From Segatella copri DSM 18205 (GTDB lineage: Bacteria > Bacteroidota > Bacteroidia > Bacteroidales > Bacteroidaceae), in contig NZ_CP102288.1 of the NCBI RefSeq assembly GCF_025151535.1, positions 873,501 through 937,500 of the forward strand: a stretch of 64,000 bases of DNA, given 5' to 3'. The notes beneath the pieces were generated by a model. It did no database searches, was not told where the DNA came from, and saw only the letters and a list, made by a program, of their open reading frames with translations. Numbering within the stretch: position 1 is the stretch's first letter; every line of letters begins with the position of its first letter. A program made the position numbers and the translations under genes. This document shows, piece after piece, positions 42,312 through 51,140 of the stretch.

Positions 42312-43509
42312 ATGGCAAAAATGGTAAATTTCTATCCTGTAGGAATACAGACATTCTCGAATATCAGAGAGGGTAATTATCTCTATATAGATAAGACCCA
42401 ATACATCGTGGATTTTCGAGAGAAAAAAATGAAGTATGTCTTTCTGAGTCGTCCAAGACGATTCGGAAAGTCGCTCTTTGCATCTACCCTCCAGGCCTAT
42501 TTCGAGGGAAGGAAAGAACTTTTTGAGGGATTGGCCATTGCTGATTATGAGAAGGATTGGGTGAAGCACCCTGTGCTGCATTTCGACCTGAGCGGCGCCA
42601 AGCACATGGGAGTGGAGCAGCTGGAAAGATACCTGGCTGATATGCTTGAAGAGCAGGAGACAATTTGGGGATATAAGACGCATCAGGTGGACGCTAACCT
42701 CCATTTGAAAGACCTGGTGAAAGAAGCATACAAGCAGACGGGTAAGAAGGTAGTGATTATCATTGATGAATATGATGCCCCTTTGCTGGATGTAGTGCAT
42801 GAAAAGGAAAATTTGAAACCGCTGCGCCTCATCATGCAGAACTTCTATAGTCCCATCAAGATGCTCGACCCATACTTGGAGTTTACCTTCATCACGGGTA
42901 TCACCAAGTTCTCGCAGCTCAGCATCTTCAGCGAACTGAATAACCTCGATAACATCAGTATGTTCGACCAGTATTCGGCTATCTGCGGTATCAGCAAGAA
43001 GGAACTTACCACTCAGATGAAACCGGATATTGAGGCATTGGGAGAAGACCTGGGTATGACGTATGAGGAGTGCCTGGCAGAGCTGACAAGATTCTACGAC
43101 GGCTATCATTTCAGTAAGAAATCTGAAGATGTATTCAATCCGTTCAGTCTGGTAAAGGCACTGAATGCACAAAAGATTGCTCCTTACTGGTTTTCCGATT
43201 TATACATCCATAAAACAGTAAATGAGTACCTTTGTAATTTTGATGTTGCTAAGAATTATAATATTGGGGATTTGCCTGAAATTCCTTTTGGGGAGTCAGA
43301 CATAATTCCTTTCCTTTATCAATTTGGAATTCTCTCAATAAAAAAATATAACCCTATTATTGGAGTATATACTATAGGTGTACCTAATGATGATATTCGA
43401 AAAGGGATATCTGATTCCATATTCTGCCGATGGTAAGCGCCTGTTTAAGATTGGCGTAAATTATGACAGCAACCAGCGGACGATAGGTGATTGGATTATC
43501 AAGGAATAG
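42312..43509 (+). pseudogene. AAA-ATPase/PD-(D/E)XK paralogue, mosaic and internally deleted
   Basis: A second copy of the same family. The reading frame (374 codons to 43436) has [33 protein letters not shown] (Walker A), [12 protein letters not shown] (Walker B), [12 protein letters not shown] and [10 protein letters not shown]. It then stops soon after [10 protein letters not shown]. In the next frame the extreme C-terminus of the family follows at once ([19 protein letters not shown], ending WIIKE at 43509). So most of the nuclease domain is deleted with a frameshift near 43400. From about 43195 to 43405 base composition is much more AT-rich than before, which suggests recombination with a foreign paralogue. 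The ATPase half could still be expressed. Confidence 0.8.
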
Positions 43510-43565
43510 GTCACTTGAATCCAACCTTGTTTTGCCATGATGAAATGCTATACAAGATAGATAAG

Positions 43566-43618
43566 TAATTATACGAAAGTAAAATCCCCCATCCCGCTTG
43601 AGAAAGCAGGATGGGGAA
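43566..43618. repeat. Direct repeat 1 flanking the Rpn cassette
   Basis: TAATTATAC, then AAAATCCCCCATCCCGCTTG, then AGAAAGCAGGATGGGG: a hairpin-forming sequence present again at 45063-45114 in the same orientation. Confidence 0.75.
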
Positions 43619-43662
43619 TTTAGTATTATTTGGCCAATAATGATGTTAATTTCATTCAAATA

Positions 43663-43694
43663 TTTGGCGTTGTCAAGATTTTGCAGTATATTTG
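43663..43694 (+). promoter_or_regulatory. Promoter of the small ORF/Rpn unit
   Basis: TTTG (43663-43666), a 20-nt spacer and TATATTTG (43687-43694). Confidence 0.75.
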
Positions 43695-43782
43695 CATCCA
43701 AAGAATTTAAAACTACTTTAGCAACCAGATCTTATTCCAACAAAGATTAAGGATATTGTTAAATTTAAAATAATTAAGGATT

Positions 43783-43947
43783 ATGAGTGAAAGTGAGATT
43801 GAGGGCTTTATCAACAAAGTTGAATCAGGCTTAGTTGAAGCTCAGCATGATATGTTGGTAGAAAAGGCTTTATACAATCGTCCTGTTGTCATTAGTGACG
43901 GAAATGGCGGGGTAGTAGAAGTTTCTGCCAAGCAATTATTAAATTAG
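43783..43947 (+). CDS. Small protein upstream of the Rpn nuclease, 54 residues
   Basis: A 54-residue frame (MSESEIEGFINKVESG ... NRPVVISDGNGGVVEVSAKQ) with a helical, charged N-terminal half and a short beta-like end. It is preceded by a good promoter and followed 66 bp later by the Rpn-type nuclease on the same strand. Not recognised. A partner or antitoxin role is possible from position alone. Confidence 0.55.
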   Translation: MSESEIEGFINKVESGLVEAQHDMLVEKALYNRPVVISDGNGGVVEVSAKQLLN

Positions 43948-44013
43948 AAAAGGTTTTATCATTCTTTTAACTAGAGTCGCCCTTTGCGGCATGGATTTTT
44001 AATACAGATGATT

Positions 44014-44952
44014 ATGAAGCAGGTAGAAGAAAGATACATCAGCTTGCTGACCGACTTCGGTTTCAAGCGAATTTTTGGAACAGCAATGAACAAGGATTTG
44101 CTCATTTGCTTCCTCAACAGCTTGTTTAATGGCAGACAGGTTGTGAAGGACGTATCGTATCTGAACCCGGAGCACGTGGGAGATGTATATACCGACCGCA
44201 GAGCCATCTTTGATGTATATTGCGAGGGCGAAAACGGCGAGAAGTTCATCGTTGAAATGCAGAATGCCTACCAGACGTATTTCAAGGATCGCGCCCTTTT
44301 CTACTCAACCTTTCCTATCCGTGAACAGGCACCAAAGGGGAGTGAATGGGATTTCAGACTCAATCATGTCTATACCGTTGCCCTGCTCAACTTCAGCATG
44401 AACGAGGATGCTTTCGACAAGGAGAAAATCCGCCATCATGTGCAGTTGTGCGACACTGCTACCCACAAAGTATTTTACGACAAACTCGAATATATTTATG
44501 TAGAGATTTCCAAGTTCAACAAATCCCTGGAAGAACTGGATACGCTCTACGATAAGTGGCTCTATGCACTGAAGAACCTCTATAAGCTTACCCAGCGTCC
44601 TAAAGAGCTGTGCGACAAAGTTTTCGACCGCCTCTTCGAGGAAGCCGAGATAGCCAAGTTTACTCCGCAGGAAATGAGGGAGTACGAGACCAGCAAGATG
44701 GCATATCGCGATATCAAGAATTCCGTAGACACTGCTAAGCGTGAAGGTATAGCTGAAGGTATGGAAAAGGGAATGGAATTAGGTATGGCGAAAGGTAAGC
44801 AAGAAGGTCTTGCGGAAGGTATGGAAAAAGGTATGAACCAGAAAGCCCTGGAAATAGCTAAGAATATGCTGGCAATGGGACTTTCAGCCGAACAGGTTGC
44901 CAAGGCTACCCAGCTACCTTTAGAAATCATTAAGAATCTGAGCAATTCATAA
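44014..44952 (+). CDS. Rpn-family PD-(D/E)XK nuclease (recombination-promoting nuclease/transposase-like)
   Basis: A protein of about 312 residues of the Rpn/PDDEXK family, DNA endonucleases that promote RecA-independent recombination and act as toxic defence proteins in some hosts. It begins with SLLTDFGFKRIFGTAMNKDL and LICFLNSLFNG, then carries the nuclease core RAIFDVYCEGENGEKFIVEM with Q (D...E-x-Q form), and FSTFPIREQAPKG. The tail has repeated EGMEKGM/EGLAEG units before a helix ending PLEIIKNL. ATG at 44014 starts at the conserved region; two earlier in-frame codons exist. The locus lies between two direct repeats. Confidence 0.88.
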   Translation: MKQVEERYISLLTDFGFKRIFGTAMNKDLLICFLNSLFNGRQVVKDVSYLNPEHVGDVYTDRRAIFDVYCEGENGEKFIVEMQNAYQTYFKDRALFYSTFPIREQAPKGSEWDFRLNHVYTVALLNFSMNEDAFDKEKIRHHVQLCDTATHKVFYDKLEYIYVEISKFNKSLEELDTLYDKWLYALKNLYKLTQRPKELCDKVFDRLFEEAEIAKFTPQEMREYETSKMAYRDIKNSVDTAKREGIAEGMEKGMELGMAKGKQEGLAEGMEKGMNQKALEIAKNMLAMGLSAEQVAKATQLPLEIIKNLSNS

Positions 44953-44999
44953 AAAACAGAAAGCGGAGATGTAGATTACGAATATCACCATATAATCAA

Positions 45000-45037
45000 G
45001 GGTCTATACGCCACCTTTTCATCGTGGCATATAGACC
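45000..45037. repeat. Hairpin behind the Rpn gene
   Basis: GGTCTATACGCCAC and GTGGCATATAGACC pair around a 9-nt loop, about 50 bp after the Rpn stop codon. It has no T-tract. Confidence 0.65.
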
Positions 45038-45062
45038 TCATCGTTTGCCGTGAAGTGCGGGG

Positions 45063-45116
45063 AATTATACAGAAGAAAAATCCCCCAGCCCGCTTGAGAA
45101 AGCAGGATGGGGGATA
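45063..45116 (-). terminator. Direct repeat 2 / terminator of dedA
   Basis: The second copy of the direct repeat. On the minus strand CCCCCATCCTGCTT pairs with AAGCGGGCTGGGGG and runs into ATTTTTC just after the dedA stop, so it can act as its terminator. Confidence 0.75.
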
Positions 45117-45121
45117 GTTTC

Positions 45122-45763
45122 TTATTTCTTCTTGAGCCCCTTGTATGCAAGGAAAGCTACAATAACAACGGCAAGAGCCAAGATGATGTAACCGAGCTCA
45201 TGACTATACTTTAATGCCTGCTGATATACATCTTGAGCTGTTTTATAGTCTGTATATTGGTAAATACCCCAACCGATGGTTGCTAAAACAGTATTCCAAA
45301 TGCCAGCACCGATTGTGGTATAGAGCAAGAATTTGCCTACATGCATACCTGCCAAACCGGCTGGAATGCTGATTAACTGGCGAACAGCTGGTACCAGGCG
45401 CCCAAAAATAGTGGATGCGGCTCCATGCTTGCGGAAAAACTCTTCTGCAACTTCTACCTTTTGGCGGTCTATCAGGCACATATGTCCGATGCGGCTGTCG
45501 GCAAAACGGTAGATGATAGGACGGCCTACCCATTTAGCTAAATAATAGTTGATAAGTGCACCGATATTGGCACCAATGGTGGCAAATACGATGACTAGGA
45601 TAAACGACATTCCGCTATCAGGATCCATGGCTTTCCATGCTGCAGGTGGAACAACCACCTCTGATGGGAATGGGATGAATGAACTCTCGATAGCCATGAA
45701 AAGGGCTACTACCCAGTAATTTAAATTGTCGAGTATCCAAAGAAAAAGCTCTGCTGTATTCAT
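45122..45763 (-). CDS. DedA family membrane protein
   Basis: A 213-residue inner-membrane protein of the DedA/VTT superfamily, whose members move lipids such as undecaprenyl phosphate or phosphatidylethanolamine across the membrane. Typical pieces: FMAIESSFIPFPSEVVVPPA, ANIGALINYYLAKWVGRP, FFRKHGAASTIFGRLVPAVR and the SIPAGLAGM motif. Length is normal. It lies 63 bp downstream of glnS on the same strand and may be co-transcribed with it. Confidence 0.92.
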   Translation of the reverse strand: MNTAELFLWILDNLNYWVVALFMAIESSFIPFPSEVVVPPAAWKAMDPDSGMSFILVIVFATIGANIGALINYYLAKWVGRPIIYRFADSRIGHMCLIDRQKVEVAEEFFRKHGAASTIFGRLVPAVRQLISIPAGLAGMHVGKFLLYTTIGAGIWNTVLATIGWGIYQYTDYKTAQDVYQQALKYSHELGYIILALAVVIVAFLAYKGLKKK

Positions 45764-45826
45764 TTGTTATCTTGAATCTAAATAATATCTGTCTCAGCTG
45801 TTGAAACTGAGACAGACATAGGTGAT

Positions 45827-47542
45827 TTATTTATTCTGTTTTGCCCATGTATCCTTCAAACCAACGGTTTTGTTGAATACTGGTTTTTCTGCAGTAGAAT
45901 CAAGATCGGCCATGAAATAACCGATACGCTGGAACTGGAGATATTCACCTGGCTTCTTGCTGGCTGCATATTCCTCAACATAGCAGTTAGGATAGTCGTG
46001 GAAGCTATCCGGGTTGAGCAACTCGTGGAAGTCACGTTCATCAGCAGATGGATTTTCTACCACAAAAAGACGGTCGTATTCGCGCACCTCTGCCTTTACG
46101 CAGTGATCAGCTGATACCCAATGCAATGTACCCTTAACCTTACGGTTGGCACCTTCCATGCCGCTCTTGCTGATAGGATCGTATTCTGCCTGAATCTCAG
46201 TAATAACGCCATTTTCGTCCTTTGTGCATCCTGTGCACTTAACGATGTAAGCATTCTTCAGACGAACTTCTTTACCCGGAGTCATACGGAAGAATTTTTT
46301 AGGAGCATCTTCCATAAAGTCAGCACGCTCTATCCAGAGATTCTTAGAGAATGTGATGGTGTGTGTGCCATCAGCTTCATTTTCTGGATTATTGATTGCT
46401 TCCATTTCCTCTGTTTCACCTTCCGGATAGTTGGTAATTACGAGTTTTACAGGATCAAGTACTGCACTCACACGACATGCTTTCTTGTTCAAGTCTTCTC
46501 TAACAGATGCTTCGAGTAAGGCCATATCGTTGAGAGCATCGAACTTAGTATAACCTATACTGTCGATAAACATACGAATACTCTCAGGAGAGTAACCGCG
46601 ACGGCGCATTCCGCAAAGAGTAGGCATACGTGGGTCGTCCCATCCGATAACCAGTTTCTCATCAACCAGCTGGTGAAGCTTACGCTTGCTCATTACTGTA
46701 TAAGTGAGGTTCAATCTGTTGAACTCAATCTGACGTGGACGATTGTCGTTTAATACATCTGCAGTTCCGTCCTTCTCCTTCAAGAAGTCGATGAACTTAT
46801 CGTAAAGCGGACGGTGAGGTACAAATTCCAATGTACAGATAGAGTGGGTTACCCCTTCAAAGTAGTCACTCTGTCCGTGAGCGAAATCATACATAGGATA
46901 TGCATGCCATTTAGTTCCTGTACGGTGATGAGGAGTATGGATGATACGATACATGATAGGATCGCGGAAATGCATATTTGGATTCGCCATATCGAGTTTT
47001 GCGCGAAGAACCATGCTGCCTTCTACGGCCTCAGGAGTATTCATCTTCTCAAACAAAGCAAGGCTTTCTTCGATTGGGCGATCACGATATGGGCTAGCAG
47101 TACCCGGAGAGGTAGGAGTACCCTTCTGCTGTGCAATTTCTTCAGCAGTTTGTTCATCAATATAGGCATTGCCCTTCTTGATCATCCAGACAGCAAAATC
47201 CCAAAGCTTCTCAAAGTAGTCAGAAGCATAGTAGATATTACCCCACTTGAAACCGAGCCACTGGATGTCTTGAAGAATATTCTCTACATATTCATTGTTT
47301 TCCTTGCTAGGGTTAGTGTCATCAAAACGAAGATTGCAAACACCATTATATTTCTCAGCAACACCAAAGTCCATGCAGATAGCTTTGGCATGGCCGATAT
47401 GCAGATAACCATTAGGCTCTGGCGGAAAACGCGTCTGGATTCGTCCTCCGTTTTTGCCTTCTTTGAGGTCTTCCTCAACTAACTGTTCTACGAAAGAGAT
47501 ACTTTTCTTCTCTTCCAAATTGTTTTCTTCATTAATTGCCAT
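45827..47542 (-). CDS. glnS: Glutamine-tRNA ligase
   Basis: GlnRS charges tRNA-Gln with glutamine. The 571-residue class I synthetase has RFPPEPNGYLHIGHAKA (HIGH motif) at residues about 39-55, DDTNPSKENNEYV, LEFVPHRPLYD, NLTYTVMSKRKL (KMSKS-type loop) and the C-terminal anticodon-binding beta-barrels (MTPGKEVRLKNAYIVKC). The protein begins MAINEENNLEEKK, an acidic tail of about 15 residues. Its promoter lies at 47579-47610. Confidence 0.98.
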   Translation of the reverse strand: MAINEENNLEEKKSISFVEQLVEEDLKEGKNGGRIQTRFPPEPNGYLHIGHAKAICMDFGVAEKYNGVCNLRFDDTNPSKENNEYVENILQDIQWLGFKWGNIYYASDYFEKLWDFAVWMIKKGNAYIDEQTAEEIAQQKGTPTSPGTASPYRDRPIEESLALFEKMNTPEAVEGSMVLRAKLDMANPNMHFRDPIMYRIIHTPHHRTGTKWHAYPMYDFAHGQSDYFEGVTHSICTLEFVPHRPLYDKFIDFLKEKDGTADVLNDNRPRQIEFNRLNLTYTVMSKRKLHQLVDEKLVIGWDDPRMPTLCGMRRRGYSPESIRMFIDSIGYTKFDALNDMALLEASVREDLNKKACRVSAVLDPVKLVITNYPEGETEEMEAINNPENEADGTHTITFSKNLWIERADFMEDAPKKFFRMTPGKEVRLKNAYIVKCTGCTKDENGVITEIQAEYDPISKSGMEGANRKVKGTLHWVSADHCVKAEVREYDRLFVVENPSADERDFHELLNPDSFHDYPNCYVEEYAASKKPGEYLQFQRIGYFMADLDSTAEKPVFNKTVGLKDTWAKQNK

Positions 47543-47578
47543 AATTCAATAAAAAGAATAATTTTTAAATTTATGGTG

Positions 47579-47610
47579 CAAAGATACAAATTTAATTGTA
47601 AGTACCGAAA
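47579..47610 (-). promoter_or_regulatory. Promoter of glnS
   Basis: On the minus strand TTTC (47607-47610), a 20-nt spacer and TATCTTTG (47579-47586), about 37 bp before the start codon. Confidence 0.65.
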
Positions 47611-47682
47611 TTATCTGGCAGATAATTTTGTTTTGGGAGCGATAATTCACAAAATATGTTTTTAAACATATAAAAAGATTCG

Positions 47683-47710
47683 TTTGTTTCGAAAAATATG
47701 TCTACCTTTG
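47683..47710 (+). promoter_or_regulatory. Orphan plus-strand promoter
   Basis: TTTG (47683-47686), a 16-nt spacer and a perfect TACCTTTG (47703-47710). No protein gene follows on this strand. Confidence 0.5.
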
Positions 47711-47716
47711 CATCGT

Positions 47717-47796
47717 TATCCTGAATACAATCTTTTTACCTTAAATGAAACTAATACCAAAAAGAACGCCTTCGCTGTGAAGCGAGGGCGTTTTGC
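47717..47796 (+). ncRNA. Candidate small RNA of about 80 nt
   Basis: The segment between an orphan plus-strand promoter and a hairpin with T-run (AACGCCTTCGC...GCGAGGGCGTTTT, 47765-47794). It contains a possible 11-codon frame (MKLIPKRTPSL) running into the hairpin. The hairpin may instead be only the terminator of the lipoprotein gene on the other strand. Confidence 0.3.
47765..47796. terminator. Terminator hairpin between glnS upstream region and lipoprotein
   Basis: AACGCCTTCGCT and AGCGAGGGCGTT pair around a 3- to 4-nt loop with T-rich ends on both strands. On the minus strand it lies about 25 bp past the lipoprotein stop. Confidence 0.8.
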
Positions 47797-47820
47797 ATTT
47801 TATACCAGGTTCATATTCTA

Positions 47821-48201
47821 TTACTTTTTGCGGAATGTTTCGTTCTTAATAATGATAGAACCTTCTTCTGTATCGAGTGTAGCCTGTTCCTGAACATCGG
47901 CATCAAGACCCTTGCGGCTCAGGATAATCACAGCTGCTTTACCTTCTGGCTTAGCTGGCAATTCCCACTTGTAAAATTCCTTATCAAGGCCTTTTACTTT
48001 AACAGAGAAATCACTGTTCAAAGTTACACTACGCTCACCATCTGCGCTCTTATATTCACCGGCTGCTGCAGCCTGAAATGCAGAATCGGTTACAACTGTC
48101 TGTTCTGCCTGAGCTGGTGCAGGTGCTGGTGCCTTTTTCTCAGAACATGCTGTGAAAGCCATCAGGCCCATAGCAAATGCAAGAATTGATAATTTCTTCA
48201 T
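47821..48201 (-). CDS. Small lipoprotein, 126 residues
   Basis: A lipoprotein with signal MKKLSILAFAMGLMAFTAC (lipobox FTAC, Cys19) and then an Ala/Pro-rich spacer (APAPAPAQAEQ). The mature domain (residues about 45-126) has alternating strands (YKSADGERSVTLNSDFSVKV, AAVIILSRKGLDAD) reminiscent of NlpE-like small barrels, but I cannot assign the family with certainty. Probably membrane-anchored in the periplasm. It is expressed alone, with a strong terminator behind it. Confidence 0.8.
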   Translation of the reverse strand: MKKLSILAFAMGLMAFTACSEKKAPAPAPAQAEQTVVTDSAFQAAAAGEYKSADGERSVTLNSDFSVKVKGLDKEFYKWELPAKPEGKAAVIILSRKGLDADVQEQATLDTEEGSIIIKNETFRKK

Positions 48202-48277
48202 AATCTTTAAATTTTATATGTTAATAATAATGTTAATCTAAACCGTTTTTATAAGCTAACTCTTTTTATACATTTGT

Positions 48278-48976
48278 TTATCTCAGTGGTATGCTATAGA
48301 AAGACAGTATTCCACTGGTACAAATGATTACCCAAATAGAAACGAGCCCCGTAATGATAGGGACGCTTGCAAATCTGATGTCGTGATTGGGCTTAAAACG
48401 TTCGGTATGCTTTCTTAAAAAATACTGAAATATATAATAATATAAGGTGGCATAGAGAAAACCAATGAGGGTACCAATCAGGATGTCGCCAAAATAGTGT
48501 ACACCGAGATACATTCGGGAATAACTGGTTATCAATGCCCACAGGCATAAGAATATCGTGAGTTTGCTCCGGCGAACCAGATATTGGGCAAAGAAGGCCA
48601 TGCTCCATGCATTGGCTGCATGAGAAGATGGGAAACCATATCTGCCACCCCGATATCCTTGAACAACATGTACCATCGGACTGATAGGATTATCAGGATT
48701 GCTGGGACGCATTCTTGCTACCAATGGCTTCAGAATTCCTGATGCAGTCTGGTCTGAAAACAAGATAATCAGAGTGATGACAACTATAGTGCTCATCACA
48801 ACCTTGACAGGAAAATTCTTTAGCAGTACAAAGATAAAACTGGCATAGAACGGAACCCATACAAAACGGTCTGAGAAAATCATCATGAAGTAATCCCAAT
48901 ACTCGTTGTGAAAACCATTGAAAAACAGAAAAATCTGCGTATCAATCTGTTCTATTTGATGAAGTAATTCTATCAT
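48278..48976 (-). CDS. PAP2-family phosphatase, membrane-bound
   Basis: A 232-residue integral membrane phosphatase acting on lipid phosphates such as undecaprenyl pyrophosphate, phosphatidate or lipid A. The three PAP2 motifs are present: KPLVARMRPSNP, FPSSHAANAW (PSGH variant with Ser) and SYSRMYLGVHYFGDILIG. Five to six helices surround them. It lies 70 bp downstream of the LTA-synthase-like gene on the same strand, which fits a joint role in envelope lipid phosphate handling. Confidence 0.92.
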   Translation of the reverse strand: MIELLHQIEQIDTQIFLFFNGFHNEYWDYFMMIFSDRFVWVPFYASFIFVLLKNFPVKVVMSTIVVITLIILFSDQTASGILKPLVARMRPSNPDNPISPMVHVVQGYRGGRYGFPSSHAANAWSMAFFAQYLVRRSKLTIFLCLWALITSYSRMYLGVHYFGDILIGTLIGFLYATLYYYIFQYFLRKHTERFKPNHDIRFASVPIITGLVSIWVIICTSGILSFYSIPLR

Positions 48977-49046
48977 AGTCTTTCTTTATGAAATTCTGTA
49001 ATGTTCGCTTTCTTGTTTCTGATAATCTGTTGCCCTGTCGTTTGGG

Positions 49047-50957
49047 CTATTTTGCACTCAAGTCATCGTACAACTTCTGAAGATAAGCCATGCCTCGCTT
49101 CAGGTTATAACCTTTTTTGCCTTTATCATAAACAACCTTTTTGGATTTATTGTCGTAGATGATAGAGTTCTCCTCTGATACCATGCCGAAAGCATCGGGT
49201 ACATCAAAGAATGCAAATTTAGGCGTAGCATCACTCAACATGTTCTTGCTGAACAAGAAGTCTTTGTGAGGAATGCCTAATTGTCCGAGCAGTGTAGCTG
49301 CTATATCATGCTGACTTCCTATGAGCTTAACATTCATTGGGCGAGCTATAGCTCCACCGGTCATGATAAGTGGAATCTGATAGCGGCTGCGGTCAAAGTT
49401 GTCAAGATGTTCTTTGTATGCGCCAACATGATCGGCAACGAGTAATACCAAAGTATTTTTCCATCTAGGCAATTTGCTGTATTCACGCAGAAGATGACCT
49501 ATGACACTATCAGTGTAAGCAAATGCATTTAAACGCTTGTCTTTCAGTCTGCTATATGGTACATCGAATGGCTCATGACTGCTTGATGTCTGGAATACTC
49601 TCAGCATAGGCTGTTTGGCATTCTGTTCTTTCCTGAGGTCTGCAAGCAGCCGGTTGGCTACAATATGATCGTGTACTCCCCATTTGCTCAATTTGTCTTC
49701 TATAGGGAAATCACTATCTGAAATGATTCTCTCATAGCCCTGGGAAACCAGCCAAGAGCGTTGGTTGGCAAAATCAACATCACCACCATAATAATATGCA
49801 TTGCCGTAATGCTTTGCTTTAGCCAATGAACGTGCCAATGATGGTAATTGTGCAGATTTTGCCGGGTAGCGCATGATGCTGGTTGTAGGTTGTGCTGGAT
49901 AACCGCTCAAAACAGCAACCAGACCACGATCCGTGCGGAAAGTGTTGGAATAGAATCTTGGGAAGAAAATTCCCTTTTTGGCTATTGAGTCCAAGCAGAC
50001 AGCTACGTCTTTATGTGTTCCGACGGAAGGCATGATGTCGTTGGCAAAGCTTTCCATAATGATAATAAGTATATCCGGCTTTCCGTTTTTCCGAGCTTCT
50101 TCATTCAGGAGCGGGTAGGTATTCTGGTCGCTTGAACTTACCATTTGAGCAAAGAGTTGGTTAGCTTCTTCTTCTGACATGTATCGGTATTGCGATGCAA
50201 AATCTTCCTGATGGGTAAGTGATTCAAACAGGCTGAACATCGGATTGACGGCAGCATGATTCAAAAACGCATTTTGGCTGAAATATGCCTTTCCTGTATT
50301 TGTTGTAGATACAGTAAATCCTCCTCTGATAGGGATGAAGAGAAGGGCAGTAAGCAGCAACAGAATAAGAGAATGGCGCATACGATGATGCTCTATGTCA
50401 GAGTAGCGTGTTCTACGACCACTGCCGAAATCTCCAAAACCATAGTTGCTGTATCTGCTGGAATAGCGCTTCTGGGTATGAGGCATGCGGAGTGCGAACC
50501 AGACGGCTATGGTAAGCAGCACAGTGATGAGGAGAGCAAGAAAGATGTAAAGCCCTCCAACACTCGCAAGTGCATCCTTTGGCGAAGTAAAGAAATAATA
50601 TAATGGTGTGCTATCTAGTGGGAAGTTCCAATATGGATATAATCCTGCATTCAGTACGAATGTAATGGAAACCAGGAAAGATGCCAGTATAAAATAAGCA
50701 TTCAGAATGGGACGTATAATCTCCTTACGAAACCAAATCATTGCGATGAGCAACAAACCCGGTAGTGCGGTGAGGTAACCAGCCATAGAGAGGTCGAGTG
50801 ATAAACCGTACCACATCACTGTAGGCATTTCGCTCCAGATATTATCGATAGGTTGTGTAGTAGAAGCCTTTTCCAATATCATGAAAAATGGTTTCTGAAT
50901 ACTGAACAAAATGACAAACGTAAAATACGTTTTTATAAACCACAATATTTGCTTCAT
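49047..50957 (-). CDS. LTA synthase-like sulfatase-family membrane protein
   Basis: A 636-residue alkaline-phosphatase-superfamily enzyme. Five hydrophobic helices occupy about residues 1-215; the extracytoplasmic sulfatase-type domain follows (PDILIIIMESFANDIMPSVG metal site, TFRTDRGLVAVLSGYP with the Thr nucleophile, FQTSSSHEPFDVPY, LVLLVADHVGAYKE). In Gram-positives this group makes lipoteichoic acid; in Gram-negatives relatives transfer phosphoethanolamine or phosphoglycerol to glycans or lipids. The substrate here is unknown. Adjacent PAP2 phosphatase suggests envelope lipid modification. Confidence 0.9.
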   Translation of the reverse strand: MKQILWFIKTYFTFVILFSIQKPFFMILEKASTTQPIDNIWSEMPTVMWYGLSLDLSMAGYLTALPGLLLIAMIWFRKEIIRPILNAYFILASFLVSITFVLNAGLYPYWNFPLDSTPLYYFFTSPKDALASVGGLYIFLALLITVLLTIAVWFALRMPHTQKRYSSRYSNYGFGDFGSGRRTRYSDIEHHRMRHSLILLLLTALLFIPIRGGFTVSTTNTGKAYFSQNAFLNHAAVNPMFSLFESLTHQEDFASQYRYMSEEEANQLFAQMVSSSDQNTYPLLNEEARKNGKPDILIIIMESFANDIMPSVGTHKDVAVCLDSIAKKGIFFPRFYSNTFRTDRGLVAVLSGYPAQPTTSIMRYPAKSAQLPSLARSLAKAKHYGNAYYYGGDVDFANQRSWLVSQGYERIISDSDFPIEDKLSKWGVHDHIVANRLLADLRKEQNAKQPMLRVFQTSSSHEPFDVPYSRLKDKRLNAFAYTDSVIGHLLREYSKLPRWKNTLVLLVADHVGAYKEHLDNFDRSRYQIPLIMTGGAIARPMNVKLIGSQHDIAATLLGQLGIPHKDFLFSKNMLSDATPKFAFFDVPDAFGMVSEENSIIYDNKSKKVVYDKGKKGYNLKRGMAYLQKLYDDLSAK

Positions 50958-51083
50958 ATCTATGCTTCTTGACTAATAATTATGATATACTCGGCTTTGA
51001 GCTTGAAAATTAATGCAAAAATAACCATTTTATTTCATATAAACGACTTTTTTGTGTTTATTTTTCAAAAAAGTGAGAAAAAA

Positions 51084-51115
51084 TTTGGTCGTTCTAAATA
51101 AAAGTTGTACCTTTG
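51084..51115 (+). promoter_or_regulatory. Promoter of the AraC-type regulator
   Basis: TTTG (51084-51087), a 20-nt spacer and TACCTTTG (51108-51115). This excludes the in-frame codon at 51105 as start. Confidence 0.85.
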
Positions 51116-51140
51116 TTGTAATAAATTTTATAACATAACT

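Noticed and set aside
42261..43172. 303-codon frame opposite the second AAA-ATPase gene
   Set aside because: Antisense shadow; the plus strand carries Walker A and B motifs.
38876..45121. Complete prophage or integrative element
   Set aside because: No integrase, capsid, relaxase or attachment repeats were found around the island as a whole; only local repeats and separate gene families.
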